A stretch of DNA of 20,765 nucleotides from JAFGBM01 sp964564915 (GCA_964564915.1 CAZMCU010000031.1:1-20765); one strand, 5' to 3'. Shown: positions 13,355 to 20,305, numbered from the stretch's first letter. A program made the numbers and translations. The notes: a model not told the origin generated them from the sequence alone.

Positions 13355-16288
13355 GTGTCCGTTCTCGACAAGGTCCTTCGCATGGGCGAGGGCCGTCATT
13401 TCAAGAGCATCGCCAAGGTCGCCGACCTTACGAACAGCCTCGAGCCGATCTACGAAGCCCTCTCCGACGAGGAACTCAAGGGTCTCACCGCCGAGTTTCG
13501 GGCGCGCCTAGACGAAGGTGAGTCGCTCGAGACGATCATGCCGGAGGCGTTCGCCGTGGTCAGGGAGGCGTCGAAGCGAACGCTGGGCCTCCGCCCCTTC
13601 GACGTCCAGATCATGGGTGGCGTCGCCCTCCACAAGGGAATGGTCGCGGAGATGAAAACCGGCGAGGGCAAGACCCTCGCCGCCGCCCTTCCCGCGTACC
13701 TCAATGCCCTGGAGGGCAAGGGTGTCCACATCGTTACGGTCAATGACTACCTGGCCCGTTACCAGTCGGAGTTGATGGGCCGCATTTTCCGGTTCCTGGG
13801 AATGGAGACGGGCTGCATCCTGTCGGGGCAACCCCAGGAAGAGCGCCGCAAGCAGTACGCGGCCGACATCACGTACGGGACCAACAACGAGTTTGGCTTT
13901 GACTGGCTCCGGGACAACATGGTGCTGCGACCAGATGACATCGTCCAGCGGGACCTCAACTTCGCGATCGTCGACGAGTGCGACTCGATCCTCATCGACG
14001 AGGCTCGGACGCCGCTACTCATCTCCGGACCCGCTTCCGGTGACAATAGCCGGTGGTACGGCGAGTTCACCGCCATCGCCAAGACCCTCGTCAAGGACGT
14101 CGACTACGAGGTCGAGGAGAAGCGGCGCACGGTCGGCATCCTGGAGCCCGGAATCGACAAGGTCGAGCGCGCCCTGGGGATCGACAACCTGTATTCCGCG
14201 CAGAACACACCGCTCATCGCTTTTCTCAACAACGCGATCCGGGCCAAGGAGCTGTTCCAGCGCGACCGCGACTACGTCGTTCAGAATGGCGAGCTCGACA
14301 TCATCGACGAGCACACCGGCCGCATCCTTAAGGGTCGCCGGTATGGCGAGGGCCTCCACCAGGCGCTCGAGTCGCTCGAGGGTGTGCCGATCAAGGCCGA
14401 GGTCCAGACGTTCGCGACGATCACGCTGCAGAACTACTTCCGCAAGTACACCAAGCTCGCGGGAATGACAGGCACGGCCCAGACGGAGTCGGCGGAACTT
14501 CGCGGGACGTACAGCCTCGAGGTGGTCGCCATCCCGACGCACCTGCCGATGATTCGCATCGACCAGTCCGACCTCCTCTTCAAGAATGCGGAGGCCAAGT
14601 ACGATGCCATCCTCAACGACATCCAGGCTCGGCACCAGGCTGGCCAGCCCGTGCTTGTCGGCACGGTGTCGGTCGAGAAGTCGGAGCACCTGTCGAAGGA
14701 ACTGACCCGCCTCGGCATACCGCACTCCGTCCTCAACGCCAAGCAGCACGCGCGTGAGGCGGCGGTCATTGCCGATGCCGGTCGCACCGGCGCGGTGACG
14801 GTTGCCACGAACATGGCGGGCCGCGGTACGGACATCATGCTCGGCGGCAACCCCGAGTTCATCGCGGTCGAAAAGATGGCGGAGAAGGGCATCGACCCCG
14901 TCACCGACGCCGAGAAATACGAGCGCGAGTGGGCTCACGTTTTCGAGGACGCGAAGAAGGCCGTGGCGAAGGAGCACGACGAGGTCGTCGCCGCCGGTGG
15001 CCTCTACGTCTTGGGCACCGAGCGGCATGAGATGCGTCGCATCGACAACCAGTTGCGCGGTCGTTCCGGACGCCAGGGCGATCCCGGCGAGTCGAGGTTC
15101 TACCTGTCGCTACAGGACGACCTCATGCGCATCTTCCAGTCGGGGCTCGCCGCGTCCCTGATGAACTCGAGCGCCTTCCCCGACGACATGCCGATCGAGT
15201 CGAAAGTGCTCACCCGTGGGGTGAGGAGTGCGCAGGCGCAGATCGAGGGTCGCAACACCGAGATCCGCAAGACGATCCTCAAGTACGACGACGTCATGGC
15301 TCATCAGCGCGACGTCATCTACGCCGAGCGTAAGCGTGTCCTCGCGGGGGAGGATCTTCGCGACGAGGTCATGACCTTCATCGACGAGGTGATCGCCGAG
15401 TTCGTCAACGCCGCCCTCGTGGGGCCACAGGACGAATGGAACATCGAGGGCCTGCTGCGTGACCTTCGTGCGATCTACCCCGTTTCCCTTACCGCGGACG
15501 AGCTCGTGGAGAACGTCGGTAGCCCCACCGCCGTGACACCCGAGTACCTCATTCGGGAATTGGCCTCCGACGCCCACCTTCGCTACGAGGAGGTTGAGGA
15601 ACGCATCGGCCCCGACATCATGCGCCAGGTGGAGCGCCAGGTCATCCTCCAGGTGGTGGACGGCAAGTGGCGTGAGCACCTGTACGAGATGGACTACCTG
15701 CGCGACGGTATTGGGCTTCGAGCCATGGGTCAGCGCGACCCTTTGATGGAGTACCAACGGGAGAGTTTTCAGATGTTCGAGGCCCTTGCGGGCGCGATCC
15801 GCGAGGCAACGCTCCAGGTGCTCTATCGCGTCGAGAAGCGCGAGCAGGCACCGGGGGAGCAGGGGCCTCAGGGCTCCGCGTTCCAGGGTTCGCCCGTGAC
15901 GGCGACGTCCGCCGCCCAGACGGCGACATCCCGTCCCGCCGGGCCCGCGCCCAAGGGTCCAGCGGTCTCGTCCTCCGGGACGGGTTCGCCCGGAGCGGTG
16001 TCGATGTCGCAGATGACGTTCAGCGGCCCGACGCTCGATACGGAGTCGGGGACAACGTCGAGTCGAGCGACCGGCGCATCGAGCCCCGGACGTGCCGCGC
16101 AGCGTAAGGCTGCTGCGAAGGGCGGGAAGCGTGGTGCTGGTCCGGCGAGGCCGGCCGGTCCCGCCCATACGCCCGTTCGCAAGGCGCCATCCGATGGTTT
16201 GACGTTCCCGGGAACCGCGCGCAACGCCCCGTGTCCCTGCGGCTCCGGCAAGAAGTACAAACTCTGCCACGGCAGGGACGAGACGTAA
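13355..16288 (+). CDS. secA: Preprotein translocase ATPase SecA
   Basis: With the GTG start the product has 977 residues. The order is canonical: nucleotide-binding motif TGEGKT (102-107), Walker B region AIVDECDSILIDEAR (204-218), the preprotein cross-linking domain, the second helicase domain (TNMAGRGTDIMLGG, QLRGRSGRQGDPG), the helical scaffold and wing, a low-complexity Ala/Gly/Ser/Pro linker, and a C-terminal zinc motif CPCGSGKKYKLCH that binds SecB or ribosomes in other bacteria. SecA drives protein export through SecYEG using ATP and corresponds to the essential SecA1 of actinobacteria. The GTG at 13355 has AGGAG five bases upstream and begins SVLDKVLRMGEG, as in homologues. The frame also opens at an ATG at 13319, which lacks a ribosome site. 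Confidence 0.96.
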   Translation: MSVLDKVLRMGEGRHFKSIAKVADLTNSLEPIYEALSDEELKGLTAEFRARLDEGESLETIMPEAFAVVREASKRTLGLRPFDVQIMGGVALHKGMVAEMKTGEGKTLAAALPAYLNALEGKGVHIVTVNDYLARYQSELMGRIFRFLGMETGCILSGQPQEERRKQYAADITYGTNNEFGFDWLRDNMVLRPDDIVQRDLNFAIVDECDSILIDEARTPLLISGPASGDNSRWYGEFTAIAKTLVKDVDYEVEEKRRTVGILEPGIDKVERALGIDNLYSAQNTPLIAFLNNAIRAKELFQRDRDYVVQNGELDIIDEHTGRILKGRRYGEGLHQALESLEGVPIKAEVQTFATITLQNYFRKYTKLAGMTGTAQTESAELRGTYSLEVVAIPTHLPMIRIDQSDLLFKNAEAKYDAILNDIQARHQAGQPVLVGTVSVEKSEHLSKELTRLGIPHSVLNAKQHAREAAVIADAGRTGAVTVATNMAGRGTDIMLGGNPEFIAVEKMAEKGIDPVTDAEKYEREWAHVFEDAKKAVAKEHDEVVAAGGLYVLGTERHEMRRIDNQLRGRSGRQGDPGESRFYLSLQDDLMRIFQSGLAASLMNSSAFPDDMPIESKVLTRGVRSAQAQIEGRNTEIRKTILKYDDVMAHQRDVIYAERKRVLAGEDLRDEVMTFIDEVIAEFVNAALVGPQDEWNIEGLLRDLRAIYPVSLTADELVENVGSPTAVTPEYLIRELASDAHLRYEEVEERIGPDIMRQVERQVILQVVDGKWREHLYEMDYLRDGIGLRAMGQRDPLMEYQRESFQMFEALAGAIREATLQVLYRVEKREQAPGEQGPQGSAFQGSPVTATSAAQTATSRPAGPAPKGPAVSSSGTGSPGAVSMSQMTFSGPTLDTESGTTSSRATGASSPGRAAQRKAAAKGGKRGAGPARPAGPAHTPVRKAPSDGLTFPGTARNAPCPCGSGKKYKLCHGRDET

Positions 16289-16292
16289 CGAC

Positions 16293-16302
16293 GGCTTAAG
16301 CC
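16293..16302. terminator. Palindrome between convergent secA and the Rv3235-like gene
   Basis: GGCTTAAGCC is a perfect 10-base palindrome in the 17 bases between the two convergent stop codons. It could help separate transcripts from both sides, but it has no loop or T tract, so a terminator role is weakly supported. Confidence 0.2.
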
Positions 16303-16305
16303 CGC

Positions 16306-16731
16306 CTAGCCAATGTCGAGGACGGTGGCCTGCCAGCGTTCCCCGACGTCTTCGAAGCGCGCGGCGATAGCCCTGACTCGGTAGCCGTCGTCCGCGATGA
16401 TGCTCGTCTCGGCGGCGACGTCGGTCACTCGGTAGACCCGGATCCTTAAGATTCTTACCGGGTGAGGGTCGTGGCGTCCCGCGCGCTGGGCGAGAGCGCC
16501 CTGGCGTGCGAGTGACGCGCGAATCTCCGGGGTGACCCAGCGGTTGAGGTGGTTGAGGTCGTTCCCGCCGAGGACGACCTCGAGAGCGGTTTTCGCGACC
16601 GTGCACGCGAGCGGGGTGGGATCCCCCAGGATCTTGCGGGGACGGGTGTAGGGGTTGAGGGGGACGGTCGGGCGGGGGACGGGGATGACGAACGAGGTGG
16701 CGAGCGGTCGCGCCACCGCAACGGCGGTCAT
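16306..16731 (-). CDS. Rv3235-family protein
   Basis: This 141-residue protein resembles the small family found beside secA in many actinobacteria (Rv3235 of Mycobacterium tuberculosis is the namesake). It has a proline-rich N-terminus (VPRPTVPLNPYTRP), a helical part (LACTVAKTALEVVLGGNDLNHLNRWVTPEI) and a C-terminal beta-rich part ending AARFEDVGERWQATVLDIG. The ARFE..G.RW..T pattern is the most recognisable portion. There is no signal peptide or catalytic motif. The ATG at 16731 overlaps the stop of the upstream LysM gene (ATGA) and has GGAGGTG five bases upstream, so the two genes are co-translated. Function is unknown. The family call rests on gene position together with the C-terminal pattern. 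Confidence 0.75.
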   Translation of the reverse strand: MTAVAVARPLATSFVIPVPRPTVPLNPYTRPRKILGDPTPLACTVAKTALEVVLGGNDLNHLNRWVTPEIRASLARQGALAQRAGRHDPHPVRILRIRVYRVTDVAAETSIIADDGYRVRAIAARFEDVGERWQATVLDIG

Positions 16732-17390
16732 CGCCGCACCTCCGGCGGCAGCGTGAGGACCTGGCCGGGGTAGATGAGGCCAGGGTTGGAGCCAATCGTG
16801 TCGCGGTTGGCGGCGTAGATCGTTTGCCACGTTCGCGTGATGTCGGCGTTGCTCGCCCCTGTGGGGAGGAGCGACTGGGCGATACGCCACAGGGAGTCTC
16901 CCGGGACGACGACGTGAGTCGCCGGAGAGGGAGAGGGGAAGGGAGGAGGGGAGGAGATCGTGGCTGCGGAGGTAGGGGTGGAGGAGGTAGGAGTGGCGGC
17001 GCCCCACTCGACCGACCAGGGATCGACGTGGTCCGTGACCGCACCCCAGTTGGGGGAGACCGCCATCGCGACCGTCGCGCTCGTGGCGGATGCCCCGAGG
17101 CCGAGGGTAAGGGCGACGAGGGCGCGCCATGCGCGTGGAACGTGACGCTCGGCCGATTTCCTCGCCGACGGGGAGCGGCCCGCGAAGACGAGCGGAATGG
17201 CCATCACGGTGAGATACCCGGCCGCTATGGCCCCCAGGATCGCGACCGTCGTCGTCACCGCTTGGTCGGGGGGCCACGACCCGGGATGCCCTCCCCCGAG
17301 CGCGGTGGCCGCGTATCGGGCGAGCACCACCCCCACCGACGGAACCGCCGCGACGAGCCCCGCCGCCCCCAACCGCTTCAAGCCGCCCAT
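16728..17390 (-). CDS. LysM-domain membrane protein
   Basis: This 220-residue protein has three hydrophobic segments (about 6-30, 44-70 and 86-111), a Ser/Thr/Pro-rich linker (131-157) and a C-terminal LysM domain at about 159-215. The LysM features are VVVPGDSLWRIAQ, an ITRTWQTIYAANRDTI helix and LIYPGQVLTLP. LysM binds N-acetylglucosamine-containing glycans such as peptidoglycan, so the domain should lie outside the membrane, held near the wall. No hydrolase domain is attached. The ATG at 17390 has the ribosome site GAGAGGTGGAG just upstream. It is the first gene of a two-gene operon with the Rv3235-like gene and is divergent from the gene at 17523. Its exact role in the envelope is unknown. 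Confidence 0.88.
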   Translation of the reverse strand: MGGLKRLGAAGLVAAVPSVGVVLARYAATALGGGHPGSWPPDQAVTTTVAILGAIAAGYLTVMAIPLVFAGRSPSARKSAERHVPRAWRALVALTLGLGASATSATVAMAVSPNWGAVTDHVDPWSVEWGAATPTSSTPTSAATISSPPPFPSPSPATHVVVPGDSLWRIAQSLLPTGASNADITRTWQTIYAANRDTIGSNPGLIYPGQVLTLPPEVRR

Positions 17391-17408
17391 TTCTCCACCT
17401 CTCTTGTC

Positions 17409-17414
17409 ATCGTA
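17409..17414 (-). promoter_or_regulatory. Possible -10 element for the LysM gene
   Basis: Read on the minus strand this is TACGAT, matching TANNNT, and would start transcription about 12 bases before the LysM ATG, just ahead of its ribosome site. No good -35 is found, but the spacer and -35 area is filled by phased GATG repeats that could bind an activator or repressor. Confidence 0.3.
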
Positions 17415-17415
17415 T

Positions 17416-17449
17416 GATGATGTTTGATGTCGTTAGATGATGATAGGTG
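17416..17449. repeat. GATG motifs repeated every 10 bases
   Basis: GATG occurs at 17416, 17426 and 17436, with GGTG at 17446, so the units are spaced exactly one helical turn apart. Extra GATG copies lie at 17419 and 17439. The stretch is unusually AT-rich for this window. It lies between the divergent LysM gene and the gene at 17523 and overlaps the region upstream of the putative LysM -10. A multimeric regulator site or local bending is possible, and slippage-type simple repeat is the alternative. Confidence 0.5.
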
Positions 17450-17510
17450 TACTACCGGGAAGGCCATTTGTCGAGTCGAAGGGGGAGTGCTGTGGAGAAG
17501 CGGTGTGCCG

Positions 17511-17516
17511 TAGCGT
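17511..17516 (+). promoter_or_regulatory. Possible -10 element for the 17523 gene
   Basis: TAGCGT fits TANNNT and ends six bases before the GTG at 17523, the spacing expected for a leaderless transcript. No ribosome site precedes that GTG. No convincing -35 is visible. Confidence 0.3.
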
Positions 17517-17522
17517 GGGTTT

Positions 17523-18035
17523 GTGCGGTGGAACGACTTGTTCGGTGACCTTGAGGGGCAACTCGCGGCGGCTCACGATGCCGAGTTCGCCACGGAGGTG
17601 CTTGAACTCACGACGGCGGAAAGGGCGTCGGTCGCCCTCGCCGAGCGACTGGCCGCGGCCCCTGGCGCAACCGTCGTCCTGTACCTCGTCGGCGGCACCG
17701 TCCTCCGCGGGACGGTGGCCGACGCCAACCCGTCGTGGGTCCTTCTCCACGACAGCGCGCGTGAGCACCTCGTCCCGACGGGGGCGATCGCGGCGGTCGA
17801 GGGTGCGCCAGACGCTTCGGTGCCCGTTCGCGAGATTGAGCGTCGCCTGACCCTGGGGCACGCGTTGCGATTGGTCGCCCGGGAGGCGTCGCTGGTTCTC
17901 GTGGAGACGTCAGGAGGAGAGTTCAGGGGGAAGATCGGCGCGGTGGGAGCCGACCACTGCGACGTGGTCCTCGACTCCGGGCGGGGCGCCCTGGCCGTCC
18001 CCTTCTCCGCGTTGCGACGGGTGACCTCGGCCTAG
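17523..18035 (+). CDS. Uncharacterised actinobacterial protein with two similar beta-rich halves
   Basis: I do not recognise a named family with certainty; similar short proteins occur next to the small helix-turn-helix gene in other actinobacteria. The 170 residues start with a helical, acidic region (1-47; TTAERASVALAERLAAAPG). Two related segments follow: 57-93 (GGTVLRGTVADANPSWVLL to IAAVEG) and 131-167 (GGEFRGKIGAVGADHCDVV to ALRRV). Each runs G-G-x-x-(x)-R-G-x-(V/I), a turn, paired beta strands, then P-x-x-A-(I/L)-x-x-V. This is the layout of a small Sm-like or SH3-like barrel, so the protein may hold two such barrels. No enzyme motif, signal or membrane segment is seen. The GTG start lacks a ribosome site. 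Confidence 0.7.
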   Translation: MRWNDLFGDLEGQLAAAHDAEFATEVLELTTAERASVALAERLAAAPGATVVLYLVGGTVLRGTVADANPSWVLLHDSAREHLVPTGAIAAVEGAPDASVPVREIERRLTLGHALRLVAREASLVLVETSGGEFRGKIGAVGADHCDVVLDSGRGALAVPFSALRRVTSA

Positions 18036-18061
18036 GCTTCCGTGCTCGTTTAGGTTTCCGT
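18033..18061. repeat. Imperfect direct repeat across two convergent stop codons
   Basis: TAGGCTTCCGT at 18033-18043 and TAGGTTTCCGT at 18051-18061 match at 10 of 11 bases with an 18-base period. The first copy contains the TAG stop of the plus-strand gene and the second contains most of the TAA stop of the minus-strand helix-turn-helix gene. In the minus-strand frame the repeat gives a second in-frame stop 18 bases after the first. Confidence 0.6.
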
Positions 18062-18268
18062 ACCAGCGTCGGCATCGATCCGTGCGCGGGTGGCCTCGTA
18101 TTGGCGCTGGATGTACGCCTCGAGTTCCGCCGCCTCGACGCGCCACTGGTTGCGGCCACCCACCTGGATGGCGCGGAGGTCGCCGGACCTGACCAGCGCG
18201 TAAGCCTGGGCGGAGGAGATCGCGAGGATCTCCATCACATCGGCGAGGCTGAGGAAGCGCGGCGGCAT
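18050..18268 (-). CDS. Small excisionase-like helix-turn-helix DNA-binding protein
   Basis: This 72-residue protein consists almost wholly of one MerR/excisionase-type winged helix-turn-helix (HTH_17-like) at about 5-53. It carries FLSLADVMEILAISSAQAYALVRSGDL, then the wing AIQVGGRNQWRVEAAELEAYI, followed by a charged C-terminal helix. This fold is used by phage excisionases and by the actinobacterial developmental regulator BldC. No integrase, attachment site or other phage gene is nearby, so a host regulator is more likely. Comparable genes lie beside the SAF/CpaE-like pair in other actinobacteria. The ATG at 18268 has only a weak ribosome site. The gene is divergent from the SAF gene and convergent with the 17523 gene. 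Its targets are unknown. Confidence 0.88.
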   Translation of the reverse strand: MPPRFLSLADVMEILAISSAQAYALVRSGDLRAIQVGGRNQWRVEAAELEAYIQRQYEATRARIDADAGTET

Positions 18269-18304
18269 GGAACCAGTCTCGCATGAGGCTCCCCCGAGGC
18301 GCGG

Positions 18305-18313
18305 TTATCCACA
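18305..18313 (+). promoter_or_regulatory. Single perfect DnaA-box 9-mer
   Basis: TTATCCACA is the classical DnaA-box sequence, lying between the divergent helix-turn-helix and SAF genes. It stands alone, with no cluster or AT-rich unwinding region, so it is not an origin. It may be a chance match, a DnaA-regulated promoter site or part of another operator. Confidence 0.3.
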
Positions 18314-18375
18314 CCCCCCTGCGAGGCCCCGTGCGCTCGGGCAGGATGAGCCCATCGCCACCGAAGGAGGTGTCC

Positions 18376-19002
18376 ATGAGTACCATCCGTGGCCCCATTG
18401 CCGGCCGACTCAAGCGTCCGGGTTGGACGGATCCTCGCCTGCTCGTCGGCGTCCTGCTCATCGCGGTATCCGTCACCGCGACCGCAACCGTCGTCTCCCG
18501 GGCGGACCGGACGGAGCCCTACCTCGTCGCCCGCGGGACCCTCACCCCGGGAACCGTCCTGAGCGAGTCGACCGTCGTCGTCGCGCACGTCAGGGTCGGG
18601 GACGGATACGTGCTCGAGGACGACGCGCCGTGGGGCTCGGTCGTCACGCGCGTCGTCAAGCCGGGTGAGCTGATTCCGGAGTCCGCCCTCGCGGAGCCGG
18701 GGACGTACGACTCCCGCCCTGTGGCGGTGTCGAGCGCGCTTCCCCTCGCCGAGGGGATCGAGCCCGGCGCGATCGTCGACGTGTGGCTCACGCGCGAGGG
18801 CTTTGGCGGCCAGGAGTCCGTGCTTCTCGCTTCCGGGTTGGTCGTCGACCAGGTTGACCACGGCTCGGGGGCCTTTTCCGGTAGCGCGGCGGAGGTGGTG
18901 TACGTCCTCGTGCCCGCCGACGACGTCGGCGATTTCCTCGCCGCTCTCGCGGACGATGGCGAGGTCGCCATTGTGGGGCTCGGTGGGAACGGGTCGTCGT
19001 GA
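18376..19002 (+). CDS. SAF-domain (CpaB/FlgA-like) membrane-anchored protein
   Basis: This 208-residue protein begins at an ATG with the excellent ribosome site AAGGAGG five bases upstream; the same frame is open from 18283 but that extension lacks support. A short basic cytoplasmic tail precedes a membrane helix at about 21-41 (LLVGVLLIAVSVTATATVV). A SAF domain follows at about 47-107 (YLVARGTLTPGTVLSESTV, then VVTRVVKPGELIPESALAE). The remaining part (113-200) resembles the CpaB C-terminal region (LPLAEGIEPGAIVDVWLT). SAF proteins of this type occur in Tad pilus loci (CpaB/RcpC), where they bind periplasmic glycans or help pilus assembly. The next gene overlaps by GTGA and is CpaE-like, the usual neighbour. 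A pilus role is unproven here. Confidence 0.83.
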   Translation: MSTIRGPIAGRLKRPGWTDPRLLVGVLLIAVSVTATATVVSRADRTEPYLVARGTLTPGTVLSESTVVVAHVRVGDGYVLEDDAPWGSVVTRVVKPGELIPESALAEPGTYDSRPVAVSSALPLAEGIEPGAIVDVWLTREGFGGQESVLLASGLVVDQVDHGSGAFSGSAAEVVYVLVPADDVGDFLAALADDGEVAIVGLGGNGSS

Positions 19003-20225
19003 CGACGGCGGTCATCGTCGCCGTGAGGGGGGCGTTGGAGGCGGACATCGCCTCCGCGCTGAGTGCCCACCCCGACGTGGTGGTCGCGCGTCGATGCGCC
19101 GACCTCGTCGAGGCCGTCGCTGCTGCTTCCGCTGGCGTTGGAGGTGTCGTCGTCCTCTCCGACCAACCCCGACTCGATCGCAGCGTCGTCCGCTCGCTCT
19201 CGCGCCGGGGGGTGGGTGTCGTCGGCGTGCCAACGGAACCGGATGCGGCGGCGACCCTGTTGGCATTAGGGGTGGCGACCGTCGTCCCGTTTGGAGCCAA
19301 GCCGGGGGAGGTCGTCGACGCCGTGCTGGACACGATCAACGAACGCGTCCCCGTGCCCGAGGTCAACGCATTGGAGGATCGTGAGGCGGTAGCGGGGGCG
19401 ATCGTCGCGGTGTGGGGCCCGACGGGGGCGCCGGGGAGGACGACGCTCGCGGTCAATCTCGCGGCGGAGGTGGCGGGCCTCTCGGGCGGCGCGATTCTCG
19501 TCGACCTCGACACGTATGGCGGCGCGGTGGCCCAGGCGCTCGGGCTGCTCGACGAGGCCCCCGGCGTGGCGGCGGTCGCGCGTGCGGCCCTTCAAGGGGG
19601 GTCGGTCGAGGACGTGATCGAGCGGCATGCGCTGGAGGTGCGGCCCGGGTTGAGGGTCCTGACGGGGATCTCCCGTGCCTCGCGGTGGGCGGAGCTTCCC
19701 GTCGCGGCGCTCGAGCCGATGTGGGCGGCGTTGCGGGCCGCTGCCCCCGTGACGGTCGTGGATTGTGGGTTTGGCATCGAGGCGAATGCGGGGGTGACGG
19801 TTGGGCCGGGCCGCGACGACGCGACCCGATCCGCGCTCGCGGCGGCGTCCGTGATCCTGGTGGTCGGCTCGGCGGAACCGCTGGGGGTGCAGCGTTTGGT
19901 TCAGGCGCTTACGGACCTCGGCGAGGTTGAGGGGGTGGGGGATCAGGTGCGGATCGTGGTGGTGAATCGTGTACGGGCCTCGGTCGCGGGAGCCAAGCCG
20001 GGGGAGGCGGTGGCCGACGTGCTGGCCAGGTACGCGTCGGTGAGCGAGGCGTGGATGGTGCCGGAGGACCAGAAGGCGTGCGATGCCGCGACCCTGGCCG
20101 GTCAGACCCTGATGGAACGTGCGCCCCACTCGCCCGCCCGCCGAGCGATCGAGGCGATCGCGGGCCACGTGTGGGGTGTGGTGTCGGGGATCCCCTCCGA
20201 GGTGACGGTGCGGGGTAAGGGGTAG
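18999..20225 (+). CDS. CpaE/MinD-like P-loop protein with altered nucleotide-binding loop
   Basis: This 408-residue protein has a receiver-like N-terminal domain (1-118; AHPDVVVARRCADLVEAV, GVATVVPFG) and a ParA/MinD-type ATPase domain from about 131. The P loop reads WGPTGAPGRTTLAVNLA (139-155). Both lysines of the deviant Walker A consensus (KGGxGKT) are replaced, the signature Lys by Thr142 and the loop Lys by Arg147. The later motifs are present: ILVDLDTYGG at 166-175 and VTVVDCGFG at 251-259. CpaE proteins localise Tad pilus machinery to a cell pole; MinD and ParA relatives position division or DNA complexes. ATP binding may be altered here, or the Arg variant may be normal in actinobacterial homologues. 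The GTG start overlaps the SAF gene stop. Confidence 0.82.
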   Translation: MTTAVIVAVRGALEADIASALSAHPDVVVARRCADLVEAVAAASAGVGGVVVLSDQPRLDRSVVRSLSRRGVGVVGVPTEPDAAATLLALGVATVVPFGAKPGEVVDAVLDTINERVPVPEVNALEDREAVAGAIVAVWGPTGAPGRTTLAVNLAAEVAGLSGGAILVDLDTYGGAVAQALGLLDEAPGVAAVARAALQGGSVEDVIERHALEVRPGLRVLTGISRASRWAELPVAALEPMWAALRAAAPVTVVDCGFGIEANAGVTVGPGRDDATRSALAAASVILVVGSAEPLGVQRLVQALTDLGEVEGVGDQVRIVVVNRVRASVAGAKPGEAVADVLARYASVSEAWMVPEDQKACDAATLAGQTLMERAPHSPARRAIEAIAGHVWGVVSGIPSEVTVRGKG

Positions 20226-20252
20226 GTCCGGGAGTCGAGCGATCCACGGCCA

Positions 20253-20258
20253 TTGACC
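20253..20258 (+). promoter_or_regulatory. Possible -35 element upstream of the DUF6912-like gene
   Basis: TTGACC resembles the -35 consensus TTGACA and lies 47 bases before the ATG at 20306. The only -10-like hexamer near it (ACAAGT at 20274-20279) is weak with a 15-base spacer, so this is a tentative call. The 80-base gap after the CpaE-like gene would allow a separate promoter. Confidence 0.2.
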
Positions 20259-20305
20259 CGAGATCGAACCGAGACAAGTCGACGCCGACGCGGAAGACTG
20301 ATGCC

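Noticed and set aside
15110..17044. A 644-codon open frame on the minus strand opposite secA and beyond
   Set aside because: It is antisense to the unmistakable secA and overlaps the Rv3235-like and LysM genes out of frame. Its translation is Arg/Pro/Leu-rich without any family motif, as expected from GC-rich codon patterns.
18050..18268. Excisionase-like gene as a sign of a prophage or integrative element
   Set aside because: No integrase, attachment repeats, tRNA or phage genes are nearby, and both sides are conserved chromosomal genes. A host regulator is the simpler reading.
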